From NCBI GenBank assembly GCA_004353515.1, contig SMNZ01000006.1:456373-520372 (forward strand): a stretch of DNA of 64,000 nucleotides, in the 5' to 3' direction. The position numbers and the translations under genes are program-made. A model generated the notes under the pieces. It ran no database searches. It was not told the origin of the DNA and saw nothing but the letters and a program-made list of their open reading frames with translations. The DNA is from Alteromonadaceae bacterium M269. Its GTDB lineage: Bacteria > Pseudomonadota > Gammaproteobacteria > Enterobacterales > Alteromonadaceae. Shown here piece by piece: positions 1-9,299 of this stretch (position 1 is its first letter; every line of letters begins with the position of its first letter).

Positions 1-507
1 CTTTACCCTAAGGCTTATTTTTTAGGGAAAAAAGAGGGTGAAACTGATATTCCAAAGTACCAAAAAGCCAACAGAGTTTCCTGGATGCTAAAAGCGAATG
101 GCGGAATCTATTCAACCTTGCCAGACATGCATAAATGGATGTCTGCCTTGGCGAATCACCAAATTTTAACAAAAGAGTTGATTGCTTTACTCATCGATAA
201 ACATGTTGAAATGGGTTCATCAGGCAATTACTTCTACGGTTATGGGTGGGCAGTAAGCGCTCGTGAAAATGCTGTATGGCACAATGGTAGCAATGCCTTC
301 TTCTATTCGCATATTATATGGGCGCAAGGAGATGAGCCGTTACAAGTCATCATGCTCTCTAACATGTATTTTAAAAATGTAACCAGAATGCCAGGAAAAA
401 TTGTCAATATCTGGAAGAACTCAGAGTATTCTCCAGATAAGTTTAAAATGTCGATTTGGAGACCTCTAGCTAATCTTATTTGGCCAGTATTTGAATTGTT
501 CATATAG
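1..507 (+). CDS. Serine hydrolase, class C beta-lactamase family (3' part only)
   Basis: The reading frame is open from base 1, so the gene begins upstream of the window; about 168 C-terminal residues are visible. The segment has the look of the penicillin-binding/beta-lactamase class C fold: GGIYSTLPDMHKWM (the helix after the active-site region), YGYGWAV, and an HNGS motif that takes the place of the KTG box in many of these esterase-like relatives. The catalytic SxxK and YxN motifs must lie upstream and cannot be checked. The tail is basic and ends in a hydrophobic stretch (LANLIWPVFELFI) that might touch the membrane. It is followed 29 bases later by a response regulator. Substrate unknown; resistance to beta-lactams should not be assumed. 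Confidence 0.8.
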   Translation, partial: LYPKAYFLGKKEGETDIPKYQKANRVSWMLKANGGIYSTLPDMHKWMSALANHQILTKELIALLIDKHVEMGSSGNYFYGYGWAVSARENAVWHNGSNAFFYSHIIWAQGDEPLQVIMLSNMYFKNVTRMPGKIVNIWKNSEYSPDKFKMSIWRPLANLIWPVFELFI

Positions 508-536
508 CAGAGTGCAGTTATTGGAGGAACGAAAGT

Positions 537-1229
537 ATTAATAATGATCAAATCGCCATCTTAGTCATAGAAGATAACCAGGACACATTAGACAACCTCT
601 CTTTGTTTCTTGAGCATCAGGGGTATTCTTGTCGCTGCGCAACAACCGGAGAACAGGGACTGGCTAGTTTTGAAAATTTTAAAGCGGATTTAGTGTTAAT
701 TGATCGTATGTTACCCGATATGGATGGTGCAAGTGTATGTACAAAAATTCGCCAAACTTCAGATGTACCTGTTTTGATGTTAACCGGAAAAGTCAGTAGC
801 CAAGATTTGGTAGACGGATTAGAAGCGGGCGCGGATGAGTATATTAAGAAGCCTTTTAGCCATGTTGAATTAATGGCAAGAATAAAAGCTCATCTGCGGC
901 GCACAAAGGTTTCCACACAAACAAACACAATAAAAGCCGTGGGGAGTTATCAAATTGACGCAAAAGCAAAGCAAATAAGCTTTGCAAAGCACAAACTTAA
1001 ACTCACTAAAACAGAATATGATTTGCTCTATAAGCTTTTAAGCTATCCTGAGTGTGTATTTACTCGGGAACAGTTATTTACTGCTGTTTTTAACTATAAC
1101 TCCGACAGTAGTGATCGTACCGTTGATGTGCACCTGCACAATGTAAAAAGGAAGATTTCAGCAATAAGTCAAAGTCACCATGGGATTACTGCGATTTATG
1201 GTGTGGGTTATAAGTTAAGTTTAGAATGA
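537..1229 (+). CDS. OmpR-family response regulator, probable ATT start
   Basis: Two-component response regulator of about 230 aa with an N-terminal receiver domain and a C-terminal winged-helix DNA-binding domain. The acidic pocket (VIEDN), phosphoacceptor Asp near residue 56 (VLIDRMLPDMDG) and the switch Lys (IKKPFS) are present; the C-terminal half has the usual GVGYKL ending. The first in-frame ATG-type codon is deep inside the receiver (603, TTG/ATG region) and would remove the acidic pocket. The only sensible start is ATT at 537, nine bases after a strong GGAGG at 523-527; it gives MNNDQIAILVIEDN. An ATG at 544 is in another frame and stops after six codons. The stop overlaps the kinase start (ATGA). 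A sequencing indel near the start is the alternative explanation. Confidence 0.88.
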   Translation: MNNDQIAILVIEDNQDTLDNLSLFLEHQGYSCRCATTGEQGLASFENFKADLVLIDRMLPDMDGASVCTKIRQTSDVPVLMLTGKVSSQDLVDGLEAGADEYIKKPFSHVELMARIKAHLRRTKVSTQTNTIKAVGSYQIDAKAKQISFAKHKLKLTKTEYDLLYKLLSYPECVFTREQLFTAVFNYNSDSSDRTVDVHLHNVKRKISAISQSHHGITAIYGVGYKLSLE

Positions 1230-2704
1230 AGTTTTATCAGAGACTGGATTGGCAATTAGCCATCATTATTGTCTTAACATTTATTATATCTATTACTGTG
1301 ACTGGTGTGATCAGGCCAATCAATGTATCCGTTGATTATTTGGAGTTAACAGACCAAGAGCGTAAACAAATTAAGCTTATATATGATCAAATTAGAGATA
1401 ATATTGCTGATAATTTGAGCCCAGAAGAACTCATTGGTGAGCTTTCAAGAACATTGAATACAACAAACTATACTTTTTTTGTTGTACCCAATGAACGGGA
1501 CAGGTTAGCTGATTCCACAATGACTAATACTCATGCAAAACCGATGCAAAAGGATATAGACGGCACTTTAGTTTTCACCACTGAACTTGAAGTTTTAGCT
1601 GACTCTACAAAGAACAATACGCGTGCAAAGCATATACAAAAAAATACAGACGGCACTTATGTTGTCATTTTAGGCAGCTTTTTTTACAAAAAGATAATTT
1701 CTTTAGCTTATTCTAATTTAGATTCACTAGCCTTTGAAGACTATGTAATCGTTATTGCTCCTAATCATCTAGATAAGATAAAGGCGAGAGAACAACGTAA
1801 AGTCGATCATTTGTATTACGAAGTTTATCACCATATTTACACTATAGGTTTGTATTATCTTTTCATTTTAGTCTTTATTTTCGCTTTTATTCGTTGGCGC
1901 TTGCGTCCGCTAAGAAACTTAGAAGAAAAAACTCAATTATTGTCCTCAAGCCAAATACCTTCTGAGATACCAAATACGGGGTTTAATGATGAAGTGGGTT
2001 CATTGGTGAAAAGTTTCAATTTTGCGACTCAAAAATTGCGAGAAGAAGACAAACGAAAAGGGCAAATGCTTGCCGAGATCGCCCATGAGCTAAGGACACC
2101 ACTTAACAACTTACAAGGAAGGCTGGAAGCTCAGCAAACTGGGATAATTGATGATAAAGATGACGTATTATCTTTCAGCTATAAACACGTTCATTATTTG
2201 TCTCACCTTGTTGAAGATATCGATCTGATCACCACTGTAGATTATGGCGAATTTATGCTTAATCTCGAAGGCCACAATATTCGACCTATCATAGATGAAG
2301 AGTGCAAATTATTGAATTTGCAATACCCCTTTGAATGGGAAATTAAAGGTATTGATCTCAAAGCAAACGTGGACATTCTTCGCTTTAGACAAGTGATTAA
2401 GAATATCTTACAAAACGCCTCAACAGCCAAAAGTATCGATCTTAAAGTATTTATTTGCCTCTTTGAAAGCCAAGGAAATTGCATACTAACCATAGAAGAC
2501 AATGGTCCTGGTGTTCCTCAAGATAATCTTGAAAAAATATTTGAAAGATTATATCGAGTAGATGAAAGCCGCAACGCTAAAACAGGTGGCAGCGGGTTGG
2601 GGCTTCATATAGTCAGAAAACTTATTCAGTTACATAATGGTGATGTCAACGCTTATTTATCCGAAACAGGTGGGCTGGGCATTAGAATAAAACTGCCTAT
2701 ATAG
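1226..2704 (+). CDS. Membrane sensor histidine kinase
   Basis: Sensor kinase of 492 aa overlapping the response regulator by four bases, so the pair is co-translated. Order: membrane helix about residues 12-31, periplasmic sensor about 32-200, second helix about 205-224, HAMP, H-box AEIAHELRTPLNNL, N-box NILQNAS, then EDNGPGVP and GGSGLGLHIV ATP-binding motifs. The sensor region contains a tandem duplication of 30 codons: LADST..NT.AK..QK..DGT occurs twice, starting at bases 1505 and 1595. The signal sensed cannot be read from sequence; the neighbouring hydrolase suggests an envelope role, which is inference only. Confidence 0.93.
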   Translation: MKFYQRLDWQLAIIIVLTFIISITVTGVIRPINVSVDYLELTDQERKQIKLIYDQIRDNIADNLSPEELIGELSRTLNTTNYTFFVVPNERDRLADSTMTNTHAKPMQKDIDGTLVFTTELEVLADSTKNNTRAKHIQKNTDGTYVVILGSFFYKKIISLAYSNLDSLAFEDYVIVIAPNHLDKIKAREQRKVDHLYYEVYHHIYTIGLYYLFILVFIFAFIRWRLRPLRNLEEKTQLLSSSQIPSEIPNTGFNDEVGSLVKSFNFATQKLREEDKRKGQMLAEIAHELRTPLNNLQGRLEAQQTGIIDDKDDVLSFSYKHVHYLSHLVEDIDLITTVDYGEFMLNLEGHNIRPIIDEECKLLNLQYPFEWEIKGIDLKANVDILRFRQVIKNILQNASTAKSIDLKVFICLFESQGNCILTIEDNGPGVPQDNLEKIFERLYRVDESRNAKTGGSGLGLHIVRKLIQLHNGDVNAYLSETGGLGIRIKLPI

Positions 2705-2858
2705 CCATATATAAACCAGAAGCTCAAAGCCACATAGTTGAACGTTCGCTGGCCTGTTAGGTCGAGTAGAAGCTTTCAACCAAACATGTCAGATTAGATA
2801 TGAGTCAATACACCTAAAGCCTTATTGTGAGATTTGTCACTATTTGTGAATAAATCCA

Positions 2859-2890
2859 GCTCCTACAACAAAAATACTTATTGTAGGAGC
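2859..2890. terminator. Bidirectional terminator-like hairpin, REP-like arms
   Basis: A perfect 10-bp inverted repeat (GCTCCTACAA 2859-2868 and TTGTAGGAGC 2881-2890) sits between two convergent genes. The arms resemble the TGTAGGAGC core of gammaproteobacterial REP elements found twice more in this window. No long T-run follows, so termination is inferred from position. Confidence 0.55.
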
Positions 2891-2907
2891 GAGCTCTTAG
2901 AATGGTA

Positions 2908-3831
2908 CTATTTCAATGGGAAGTTGACGTCTGTAACAAGGTCTTTTGCATCAACTTCGCAAGGATCATTACGATAGACTTCAAACGGATGAATTCCTTT
3001 CGCACACTTAATTTCTTTCGAACGCTGCATATTGTATAGAGTTGTCCATGCATTACCTAAATGTTCATATTTCCCGGTATGAGTAATGGTATAAACATTT
3101 GTCGTCGGTATTTTGCCGGAAATCATACTGGCAGGTATATCTGCGGGAATACTCTTAATAGGAATCGCAGACGTATAAGTAGCATTACGTTTGACCATGT
3201 CCCATTTATGGTAAATTGTAAATGGGTCTCCATTTTTCAAATCTGCTTTGCCATCCATATACTTACCTAATGACTCAAAAGCTGATTTCATGGTGTCAGC
3301 CATATCATCTAGCGAGCAGCTGACTTTAACACCAATATAATTAGTCGCTTCAAATGCGTTAGAACCTTTGAAATCTAATGACGATTTGATTTCTTTATCT
3401 TCGATCACCTCTTTCAACATACGTAAACCACGCTCGTAGTCCATACCGATAAAAGCAATCATCATCTTCTTCATCCAAAACATGAAGAAGGGTAGACTGC
3501 TATCCATGGACCAAGAGACTTTAACCCCTTGTTCTGATGGTTCAAGTGCAAACTGAACATCGGCTGTTGATTTCCAAGGCTTGAGGAAGTTCAGTTTATA
3601 AGTAATGAGTTTGTTTTTGTTTTCAGACACTATGCTCATGTTTCCGGCACCGACGCGATCACCTTCCCAAGCATAGGATTGATTGTCTTCAGCAACATTA
3701 AGTGAAGCTTCCGGTTCCATAATTAACCATGGTGACCAAGCTCTCCATTGATGAAAATCTGTAAGGGTAGCGTAGATATCTTCTACAGGCGCATTAATCT
3801 GAATAGATTTTGTGACATGTACAGCAGGCAT
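2908..3831 (-). CDS. SRPBCC (polyketide cyclase-like) and GyrI-like effector-binding fusion protein
   Basis: A 307-aa soluble protein made of two small-ligand folds. Residues 1-145 look like an SRPBCC/START helix-grip domain: INAPVEDIYATLTDFHQWRAWSPW is the classical N-terminus of polyketide cyclase/dehydrase family 2 (positions 11-34), followed by strands and a C-terminal helix. Residues about 155-305 look like the GyrI/AraC effector-binding fold (TYTSAIPI, TNVYTITHTGKYEHLGNAWTTLY, HPFEVYRNDP). No DNA-binding domain and no signal peptide are seen, so it is probably a cytoplasmic small-molecule binding protein. It stands alone, convergent with the sensor kinase. Function unknown. Confidence 0.85.
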   Translation of the reverse strand: MPAVHVTKSIQINAPVEDIYATLTDFHQWRAWSPWLIMEPEASLNVAEDNQSYAWEGDRVGAGNMSIVSENKNKLITYKLNFLKPWKSTADVQFALEPSEQGVKVSWSMDSSLPFFMFWMKKMMIAFIGMDYERGLRMLKEVIEDKEIKSSLDFKGSNAFEATNYIGVKVSCSLDDMADTMKSAFESLGKYMDGKADLKNGDPFTIYHKWDMVKRNATYTSAIPIKSIPADIPASMISGKIPTTNVYTITHTGKYEHLGNAWTTLYNMQRSKEIKCAKGIHPFEVYRNDPCEVDAKDLVTDVNFPLK

Positions 3832-3922
3832 TATACTTTCTCCGAGTATTTAATTTAAACCGAACTAGTTATATCTTTGTATACCATAGCCAAAGATGTA
3901 TAACGGGTCAAAGTCGTACCAG

Positions 3923-5569
3923 TTAAGCCACTGAAACAGATGATTCAAGTGTCAGGCTTTTGAAACACTCTTGCGGAAGTATAAACCACCTAAGCTCTTC
4001 AGCTTCAAAAGGTAAGTGCAAATCTGTCCGCTGAATATGGCCGTCCGTTGTGGTCAAAACCTCATAAGCACTTTCTAATAGGGATCTGAAATTGGGTTTT
4101 TGGAATCCCATTTCTTGAGCTGACTGTTTTAAGAAACTAAACTTTTCGAGGGAAATTGGCAGAGAGTTACAGTTACCTCGATAACACCAGTTTGATGACT
4201 CATCTAATTGATAGTAAGTCAACATTCGCCATCCATGCTTAGCCACTAACTCCAATGATTTTAAGAGATAGTCGAATTCTTCGTCTGAGATAAAGTAATT
4301 AAAATTTAAACGCACCCAGCCAGGCCTCATTAACATATGTCCTTTGTTGATGAGGCGCTCAAGTCTACGACTAAGATTTCTATCGATATTCAACAAATGG
4401 TGACCATAAGGACCTGCACAAGAGCAACCTCCCCGTACTTGAATACCAAATAAGTCATTCAATAGGGCGGTGATAAAACCATAATGTAAGTCTTTGTTTT
4501 TATGTTTAAAACGCAATGAAAAAATAGAAAGTCGGTCAGCTTCTTTATCGCCGAGTACTTCTATCTCTGGAATGTTATCGAAGAAGGTCATAGCTTTGCT
4601 AACTAGTTGCCTTTCTCTATTTTCAATGGTTTCAATACCAACCTGTTGTTGTAGCTTAAACACTAATCCAGCGCGTATGGATTCAACTATGGCTGGTGTG
4701 CCGCCTTCTTCGCGTCTTTCATGATCAGCAATAAATGTGTGATGTTCAGGAGTGACATAAGAGACTGTTCCTCCGCCAACATTTGCAGGAACTGAATTTG
4801 TGAGAAGCGAGGATTTCACCGCAAGAATACCCGGTGTTCCAGGGCCGCCAATAAACTTGTGAGGAGAGATAAACAAGGCGTCTATTGGATACTGTGCATT
4901 CATATCGATTGCCATATAAGGTGCTGCTGCTGCGTAGTCCCAAAAAGATAAAGCGTCATGCTTTTTAAGTACCGCCGTAATTTGAGGCACGTCACTAATA
5001 ATACCTGTAACATTTGAAGCCGCAGAAAAACTGCCAATTTTTAGCGGCCTGTCTTTGTACATTTCGAGCTTTTCATTAAGAACTTTGATGTCGATTATTC
5101 CTTGGCTATCTAAAGGAATAGAAACTAATTCAGCTGCACTTTCTCTCCATGGAAGCTCATTGGAATGGTGTTCGTAAGGTCCAATAAAGACAATCGGCCT
5201 CTGGTTGTTGTTGAACTTCTGCGATGCATTACGCAAACCGAGGATATCGATCAGCTTATTGATTGCCGAAGTAGCCCCTGAGCCACAAAAAATAACTTTG
5301 TCGTTTTCCTTCGCGTTAATGGCTCGCTTGATGATGTTCCTGGCTTCTTCTCTAAGGCGAGTGGTTTGAGCACCAGTAATGGATGTTTCTGTGTGCGTGT
5401 TGGCGTAGAACGGTAATACGTTGTTCGCAATGTAATCCTCAATAAAACTTAGACTGCGCCCTGAAGCTGTGTAGTCCGCATAGATTAAAGGCTTATCTCC
5501 AAAGGGTGTTTTTATGAGTTGGTTTTGGCCGATAACGGACGTCGAGATTTTATTGATAAGTGGATTCAT
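3923..5569 (-). CDS. Class V aminotransferase (cysteine desulfurase-like)
   Basis: PLP-dependent fold-type I enzyme of about 548 aa. Visible motifs: THTETSITG near the N-terminus, GSGATSAINKLI for the phosphate pocket, SFWDYAAAAPY with the PLP-pairing Asp, and SPHKFIGGPGTPG carrying the Schiff-base Lys. RGGCSCAGPYGHH occupies the place of the mobile catalytic Cys loop of cysteine desulfurases. It is about 140 residues longer than SufS/CsdA, with an extra C-terminal region. I start it at ATG 5569, preceded by GGAG at a good distance, rather than the upstream 5623 codon. It is divergent from an Lrp-type regulator, which probably controls it. No sulfur-cluster genes are nearby, so desulfurase activity is uncertain. 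Confidence 0.87.
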   Translation of the reverse strand: MNPLINKISTSVIGQNQLIKTPFGDKPLIYADYTASGRSLSFIEDYIANNVLPFYANTHTETSITGAQTTRLREEARNIIKRAINAKENDKVIFCGSGATSAINKLIDILGLRNASQKFNNNQRPIVFIGPYEHHSNELPWRESAAELVSIPLDSQGIIDIKVLNEKLEMYKDRPLKIGSFSAASNVTGIISDVPQITAVLKKHDALSFWDYAAAAPYMAIDMNAQYPIDALFISPHKFIGGPGTPGILAVKSSLLTNSVPANVGGGTVSYVTPEHHTFIADHERREEGGTPAIVESIRAGLVFKLQQQVGIETIENRERQLVSKAMTFFDNIPEIEVLGDKEADRLSIFSLRFKHKNKDLHYGFITALLNDLFGIQVRGGCSCAGPYGHHLLNIDRNLSRRLERLINKGHMLMRPGWVRLNFNYFISDEEFDYLLKSLELVAKHGWRMLTYYQLDESSNWCYRGNCNSLPISLEKFSFLKQSAQEMGFQKPNFRSLLESAYEVLTTTDGHIQRTDLHLPFEAEELRWFILPQECFKSLTLESSVSVA

Positions 5570-5657
5570 TGTGTTCTCCAGAAGCTTGATACGAGAAATG
5601 GTATCTCTCGTCACTAGAAACATTGTTCCTTTTGTATCTTTATTTTGTGCTTTTGTC

Positions 5658-5669
5658 GAACATATGTTC
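5658..5669. promoter_or_regulatory. Perfect 12-bp palindrome in divergent promoter region
   Basis: GAACATATGTTC lies between the divergent aminotransferase and Lrp-family genes. A perfect palindrome here is a candidate operator for the adjacent regulator. It also matches the Gram-positive LexA (Cheo box) pattern, which is not expected in a gammaproteobacterium. Confidence 0.4.
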
Positions 5670-5710
5670 TGTTGTAGGCTTGTTGCTGAAACTATTGTGG
5701 AGTGAAAGCA

Positions 5711-6166
5711 ATGATAGACAAAACAGATCGGCTGTTATTGGATACTATGCAGAACGATGCATCGTTATCAGTAGGCGCGCTGGCGGAGCATATTGGTATT
5801 TCTAAATCGGCTTGCTGGCGTCGTATACAAAAGCTGGAAGAGGGCGGTGTGATTCGTCAACGGGTCACGTTATTGGCACCTGAAAAAATTGGTTTGAGTT
5901 TAACTGTGTTTATTTCCGTAAGAACCAATCAACATAATCCTCGTTGGGCTAAGCAATTCAAAGCCACAGTTGAGAGTGTTTCTGGCGTTATGGAAGTCTA
6001 CCGTATGGGCGGTGATGTTGATTACTTGATCAAGGCCGTTGTGCCAGACATGGCAGGTTATGACCGCTTATATCAGAAATTATTGAGTGCTGACTTGTTT
6101 GAAGTGACAGCGGGTTTTGTGATGGAAACGATAAAGCAAACTACTGCTTTACCGTTGCCGTCCTAA
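5711..6166 (+). CDS. Lrp/AsnC-family transcriptional regulator
   Basis: A 151-aa regulator: N-terminal helix-turn-helix (DKTDRLLLDTMQNDASLSVGALAEHIGISKSACWRRIQKLEE, about residues 3-45) and C-terminal RAM/AsnC ligand domain with GVMEVYRMGGDVDYLIKAV. Length and layout are typical for the family. Start chosen at ATG 5711, eight bases after GGAG; an upstream in-frame GTG at 5702 overlaps that Shine-Dalgarno. Lrp-type proteins form dimers/octamers and respond to amino acids; divergence from a PLP aminotransferase suggests local control of amino-acid catabolism (inference). Confidence 0.92.
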   Translation: MIDKTDRLLLDTMQNDASLSVGALAEHIGISKSACWRRIQKLEEGGVIRQRVTLLAPEKIGLSLTVFISVRTNQHNPRWAKQFKATVESVSGVMEVYRMGGDVDYLIKAVVPDMAGYDRLYQKLLSADLFEVTAGFVMETIKQTTALPLPS

Positions 6167-6170
6167 ATTT

Positions 6171-9100
6171 TTACTGCGGTGCTTCGACCATATCGACTTT
6201 CTTTTCCGGAGTGGATTTACCGAACCAGCCGGCGATATTGTCGAGGATAAGGTAATTCACTGGCACTAAAACAAGTGTAATCAGTGTAGCGAACAAAATG
6301 CCAAACCCTAATGAGACTGCCATTGGTATTAAGAATTGCGCTTGAGTCGACTTCTCGAATAACAGTGGCATGAGTCCAAAGAAGGTCGTTAAACTCGTCA
6401 GCATAACAGGCCTAACACGTGAGGCTCCGGCGGTTAATACACCTTCTATTAAGCTGTAACCTTCTTCTCTTTTCTTGTTGATAAAATCGACTAAGACAAG
6501 AGAATCATTTACCACAACGCCAATGAGTGCCAGCATACCCAGTAAGCTCATGATGGATAAGCTCATACCCATAATCCAATGGCCAATGACTGCACCTAAG
6601 ATGCCGAAAGGGATGATGCTCATTACCGCCATGGGTTGCCAATAAGATTTAAACGGGATGGCTAACAGGCAATAGATAACGAAGAACACGAAAACCAACC
6701 CCCATCCCAGTGATGCGAAAGACTCTCTTTGCTCTTTTGCTTCGCCTTCAAGCGAGTGACTGACACCCGGGTACTGCAATACTAACTCGTCTAAATATTC
6801 CTTAAGAGATGCTTGTAAGGTAGTCATGTTGGTATTGTCTTTTTCTACGTCCGCTGTGATATTTGCAGTGCGGTAGCGATCAATACGATTAATAGTTGAA
6901 GGACTTTGCCCCGGAATTAGCTTAGCAACATGAGCTAAGGGAACAGAGTCGCCATTGGGCGTTTGTACCAGAATCTGCTCCAGAGTTGCTACAGACTGTC
7001 TCTCTTTTAAGGGTAAACGCACCATGACTCGAACATCGTCTCTCCCGCGCTGAACTCGTTGAACCTGTGCCCCAAAGTAAGCACTACGGATCTGTGATGA
7101 GAGGTTGTTGCGGGTTAGTCCTAACGCTTTACCTTGTTCGGTGAGCTCAATTTGTAATTCTTGCTTACCGTTAGACAAACTGTCGGCAATATCGAAAACC
7201 GTGGGGTAAGTCGCCAAGTGCTGTTTGATTTGTTCTGATGCATTACGCAGGGTATCTAATGAAGTACCTGCTAACTGTATATCGATAGGGTCAGAACTGC
7301 GCCCTATTTCTGCTCTGAAGGTCAATGTTTCCGCACCGGGTATTGTGCCAATAGCTCTGCGCCATTCATTGAGAAGCTGTCGAGAGCTAACATCATACGA
7401 ACGTTGCTCTGGTGGTGTTATTTCAAAACGAACTCGTCCAACGTGAGCACTGCCGCCGCGACCACCTGTCGTTGCCAAGATATTGACAATGACGCTTTCG
7501 CCGGTTTCTTCATCAATATGCTTTTGTTGCAGTTGGTAAGCAGCATCAGATATACGTGTGACGAACTTATCTGTCACCTCGTATGGTGTACCCGTCGGCA
7601 TAGTTAAGTTCATGCGTACGGTTTCGCTTGGTACTCGAGGGAAGAAAACAAAGCGAGTCCAACCACTGGTTACAAGTGCTAGGACGATAATAAACATAGT
7701 GACAAAGGTCATTAAAGTCGCACTCTTATTGCGTAATGCAAAATGCAGCATAGGTTGGTAATACTTGATGATCGATGCTTCAAATCCATCAGCAAACTTC
7801 TGTTGCCACTGTTCGAATCTGTTCTGTTTAGACTTTTCATTACGCAGTTTGACGTACTTTAAGTGTGCAGGTAGCACAAACTTAGATTCAATCAATGAAA
7901 ACAAAAGAACAGGAATAACAACTATAGGTAGTTGAGCAAATAAAGCGCCTCGGGCTCCTTCAATAAAGGCCAAAGGTAAGAAGGCCGCCACTGTGGTCAA
8001 TATTCCGAAGGTAACCGGTGTTGCCACTTCTTGGGTGCCTCTGATCGCCGCTTGTTCTCCCGATTCTGCATTGCGCATATGGGTATAGACATTCTCTCCC
8101 GTAACTATGGCATCATCGACCACAATGCCCAGTACCAGGATAAAGCCGAATAGGCTCATAACATTGATGGTGGCGCCCATAAGCGGCATGGCAATGAAGG
8201 CCCCCATAAAGGACACGGGAATACCCACGAAAACCCAAATCGCAATTGATGGTCGTAAGAACATCGTTAGCAGAGCAAGAACCAATATGCCACCTTGAAC
8301 TGCATTCGACACTAGCGTATTTAAACGGTTTTTAACGATTTGAGAGTCGTCATCCCAATAGCTGAGTTGATAACCGACGGGTAATGTTTGTTGACGCTCA
8401 CTGATGTAATCCTTGACCAAATCGGCCACTTCGACAGCGCTTTGTTGACCAATACGGAAGACAGAAATAAAAGCTGCCTGCTTGCCATTAAAACGTGTTC
8501 TAACTGGAGACTCTTCGAATCCGTCGTCAATCGAAGCTACATCTCGTAAATGGATGATGCTTCCATCAACATTGGTCTTAACTACGATATTTTCGAACTC
8601 GTCTTTGCGGTAGGCTTGCCCTTTTGAGCGCAATAGAATATCGCCGCCCAGTGTTCTCAAGTTACCCGCTGAGATATCGATAGAGCTTGCGGCTATCGCA
8701 TTGCTAACCTGATTTAGGCTAAGCTGGTACTGGCGCAGGGCGTCTTGAGACACTTCAATAGTGACCTCATAATCACGAACACCATCGAGCTCAAGTTGAG
8801 TTAACCCTGGAATGCGAAGCAGATCGTCACGCACTTGCTCGGCGAATTCTCTGATCTCTTTTTCACCGTAATCACCTGATACCGTAACGGTAATAACATC
8901 TCGTTTTCTTTGTGCTAGAGAGACGATAGGGTTTTCAGCATCGACCGGAAAAGTATTGATAGCATCAACACGAGATTTCACGTCTGATAGTATTTCTCTC
9001 GCATCATAGCCAGATTCCACCTCGATATTCACATTAGCAGAGCCTTCAGACGAGGTGCTGGTAATACGCTCAATACCTTCGAGATCTTGAACCGCTTCTT

Positions 9101-9299
9101 CTATACGAATAGAAACCCCTTGCTCAACATCTTCAGGCGTTGCTCCCCTTAAGCTAACAGAAACTGAAATGCGGTCGGTTTCAAAGGAGGGGAAAACTTC
9201 TAGCGGGATGCGTGTCTGCATCGAAAAAATACCCGCAATGAGGATAGTGATCATCAATAAGTTGGCGGCTACATGATTTCGAGTGAACCAGGCAATCAT
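6171..9299 (-). CDS. RND efflux pump inner-membrane subunit, HAE1/AcrB-like
   Basis: A 1042-aa RND permease with the expected 12-helix, two-porter-domain layout. The N-terminus IAWFTRNHVAANLLM and PLEVFPSFETD, the TM4 relay GIVVDDAIVTGENVY with two adjacent Asp near residue 391, and the second-half GVVVNDSLVLVDFIN are standard for hydrophobe/amphiphile proton-driven exporters. It would form a trimer in the inner membrane and export drugs or other amphiphiles through an outer-membrane channel not encoded here. The start overlaps the stop of the adaptor gene by four bases, so both form an operon transcribed leftwards. It is distinct from the metal-type RND at 17334. Confidence 0.95.
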   Translation of the reverse strand: MIAWFTRNHVAANLLMITILIAGIFSMQTRIPLEVFPSFETDRISVSVSLRGATPEDVEQGVSIRIEEAVQDLEGIERITSTSSEGSANVNIEVESGYDAREILSDVKSRVDAINTFPVDAENPIVSLAQRKRDVITVTVSGDYGEKEIREFAEQVRDDLLRIPGLTQLELDGVRDYEVTIEVSQDALRQYQLSLNQVSNAIAASSIDISAGNLRTLGGDILLRSKGQAYRKDEFENIVVKTNVDGSIIHLRDVASIDDGFEESPVRTRFNGKQAAFISVFRIGQQSAVEVADLVKDYISERQQTLPVGYQLSYWDDDSQIVKNRLNTLVSNAVQGGILVLALLTMFLRPSIAIWVFVGIPVSFMGAFIAMPLMGATINVMSLFGFILVLGIVVDDAIVTGENVYTHMRNAESGEQAAIRGTQEVATPVTFGILTTVAAFLPLAFIEGARGALFAQLPIVVIPVLLFSLIESKFVLPAHLKYVKLRNEKSKQNRFEQWQQKFADGFEASIIKYYQPMLHFALRNKSATLMTFVTMFIIVLALVTSGWTRFVFFPRVPSETVRMNLTMPTGTPYEVTDKFVTRISDAAYQLQQKHIDEETGESVIVNILATTGGRGGSAHVGRVRFEITPPEQRSYDVSSRQLLNEWRRAIGTIPGAETLTFRAEIGRSSDPIDIQLAGTSLDTLRNASEQIKQHLATYPTVFDIADSLSNGKQELQIELTEQGKALGLTRNNLSSQIRSAYFGAQVQRVQRGRDDVRVMVRLPLKERQSVATLEQILVQTPNGDSVPLAHVAKLIPGQSPSTINRIDRYRTANITADVEKDNTNMTTLQASLKEYLDELVLQYPGVSHSLEGEAKEQRESFASLGWGLVFVFFVIYCLLAIPFKSYWQPMAVMSIIPFGILGAVIGHWIMGMSLSIMSLLGMLALIGVVVNDSLVLVDFINKKREEGYSLIEGVLTAGASRVRPVMLTSLTTFFGLMPLLFEKSTQAQFLIPMAVSLGFGILFATLITLVLVPVNYLILDNIAGWFGKSTPEKKVDMVEAPQ

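Noticed and set aside
5658..5669. LexA box of the Gram-positive type
   Set aside because: The host looks gammaproteobacterial, where LexA binds CTGT-N8-ACAG; the palindrome is better seen as a local operator.
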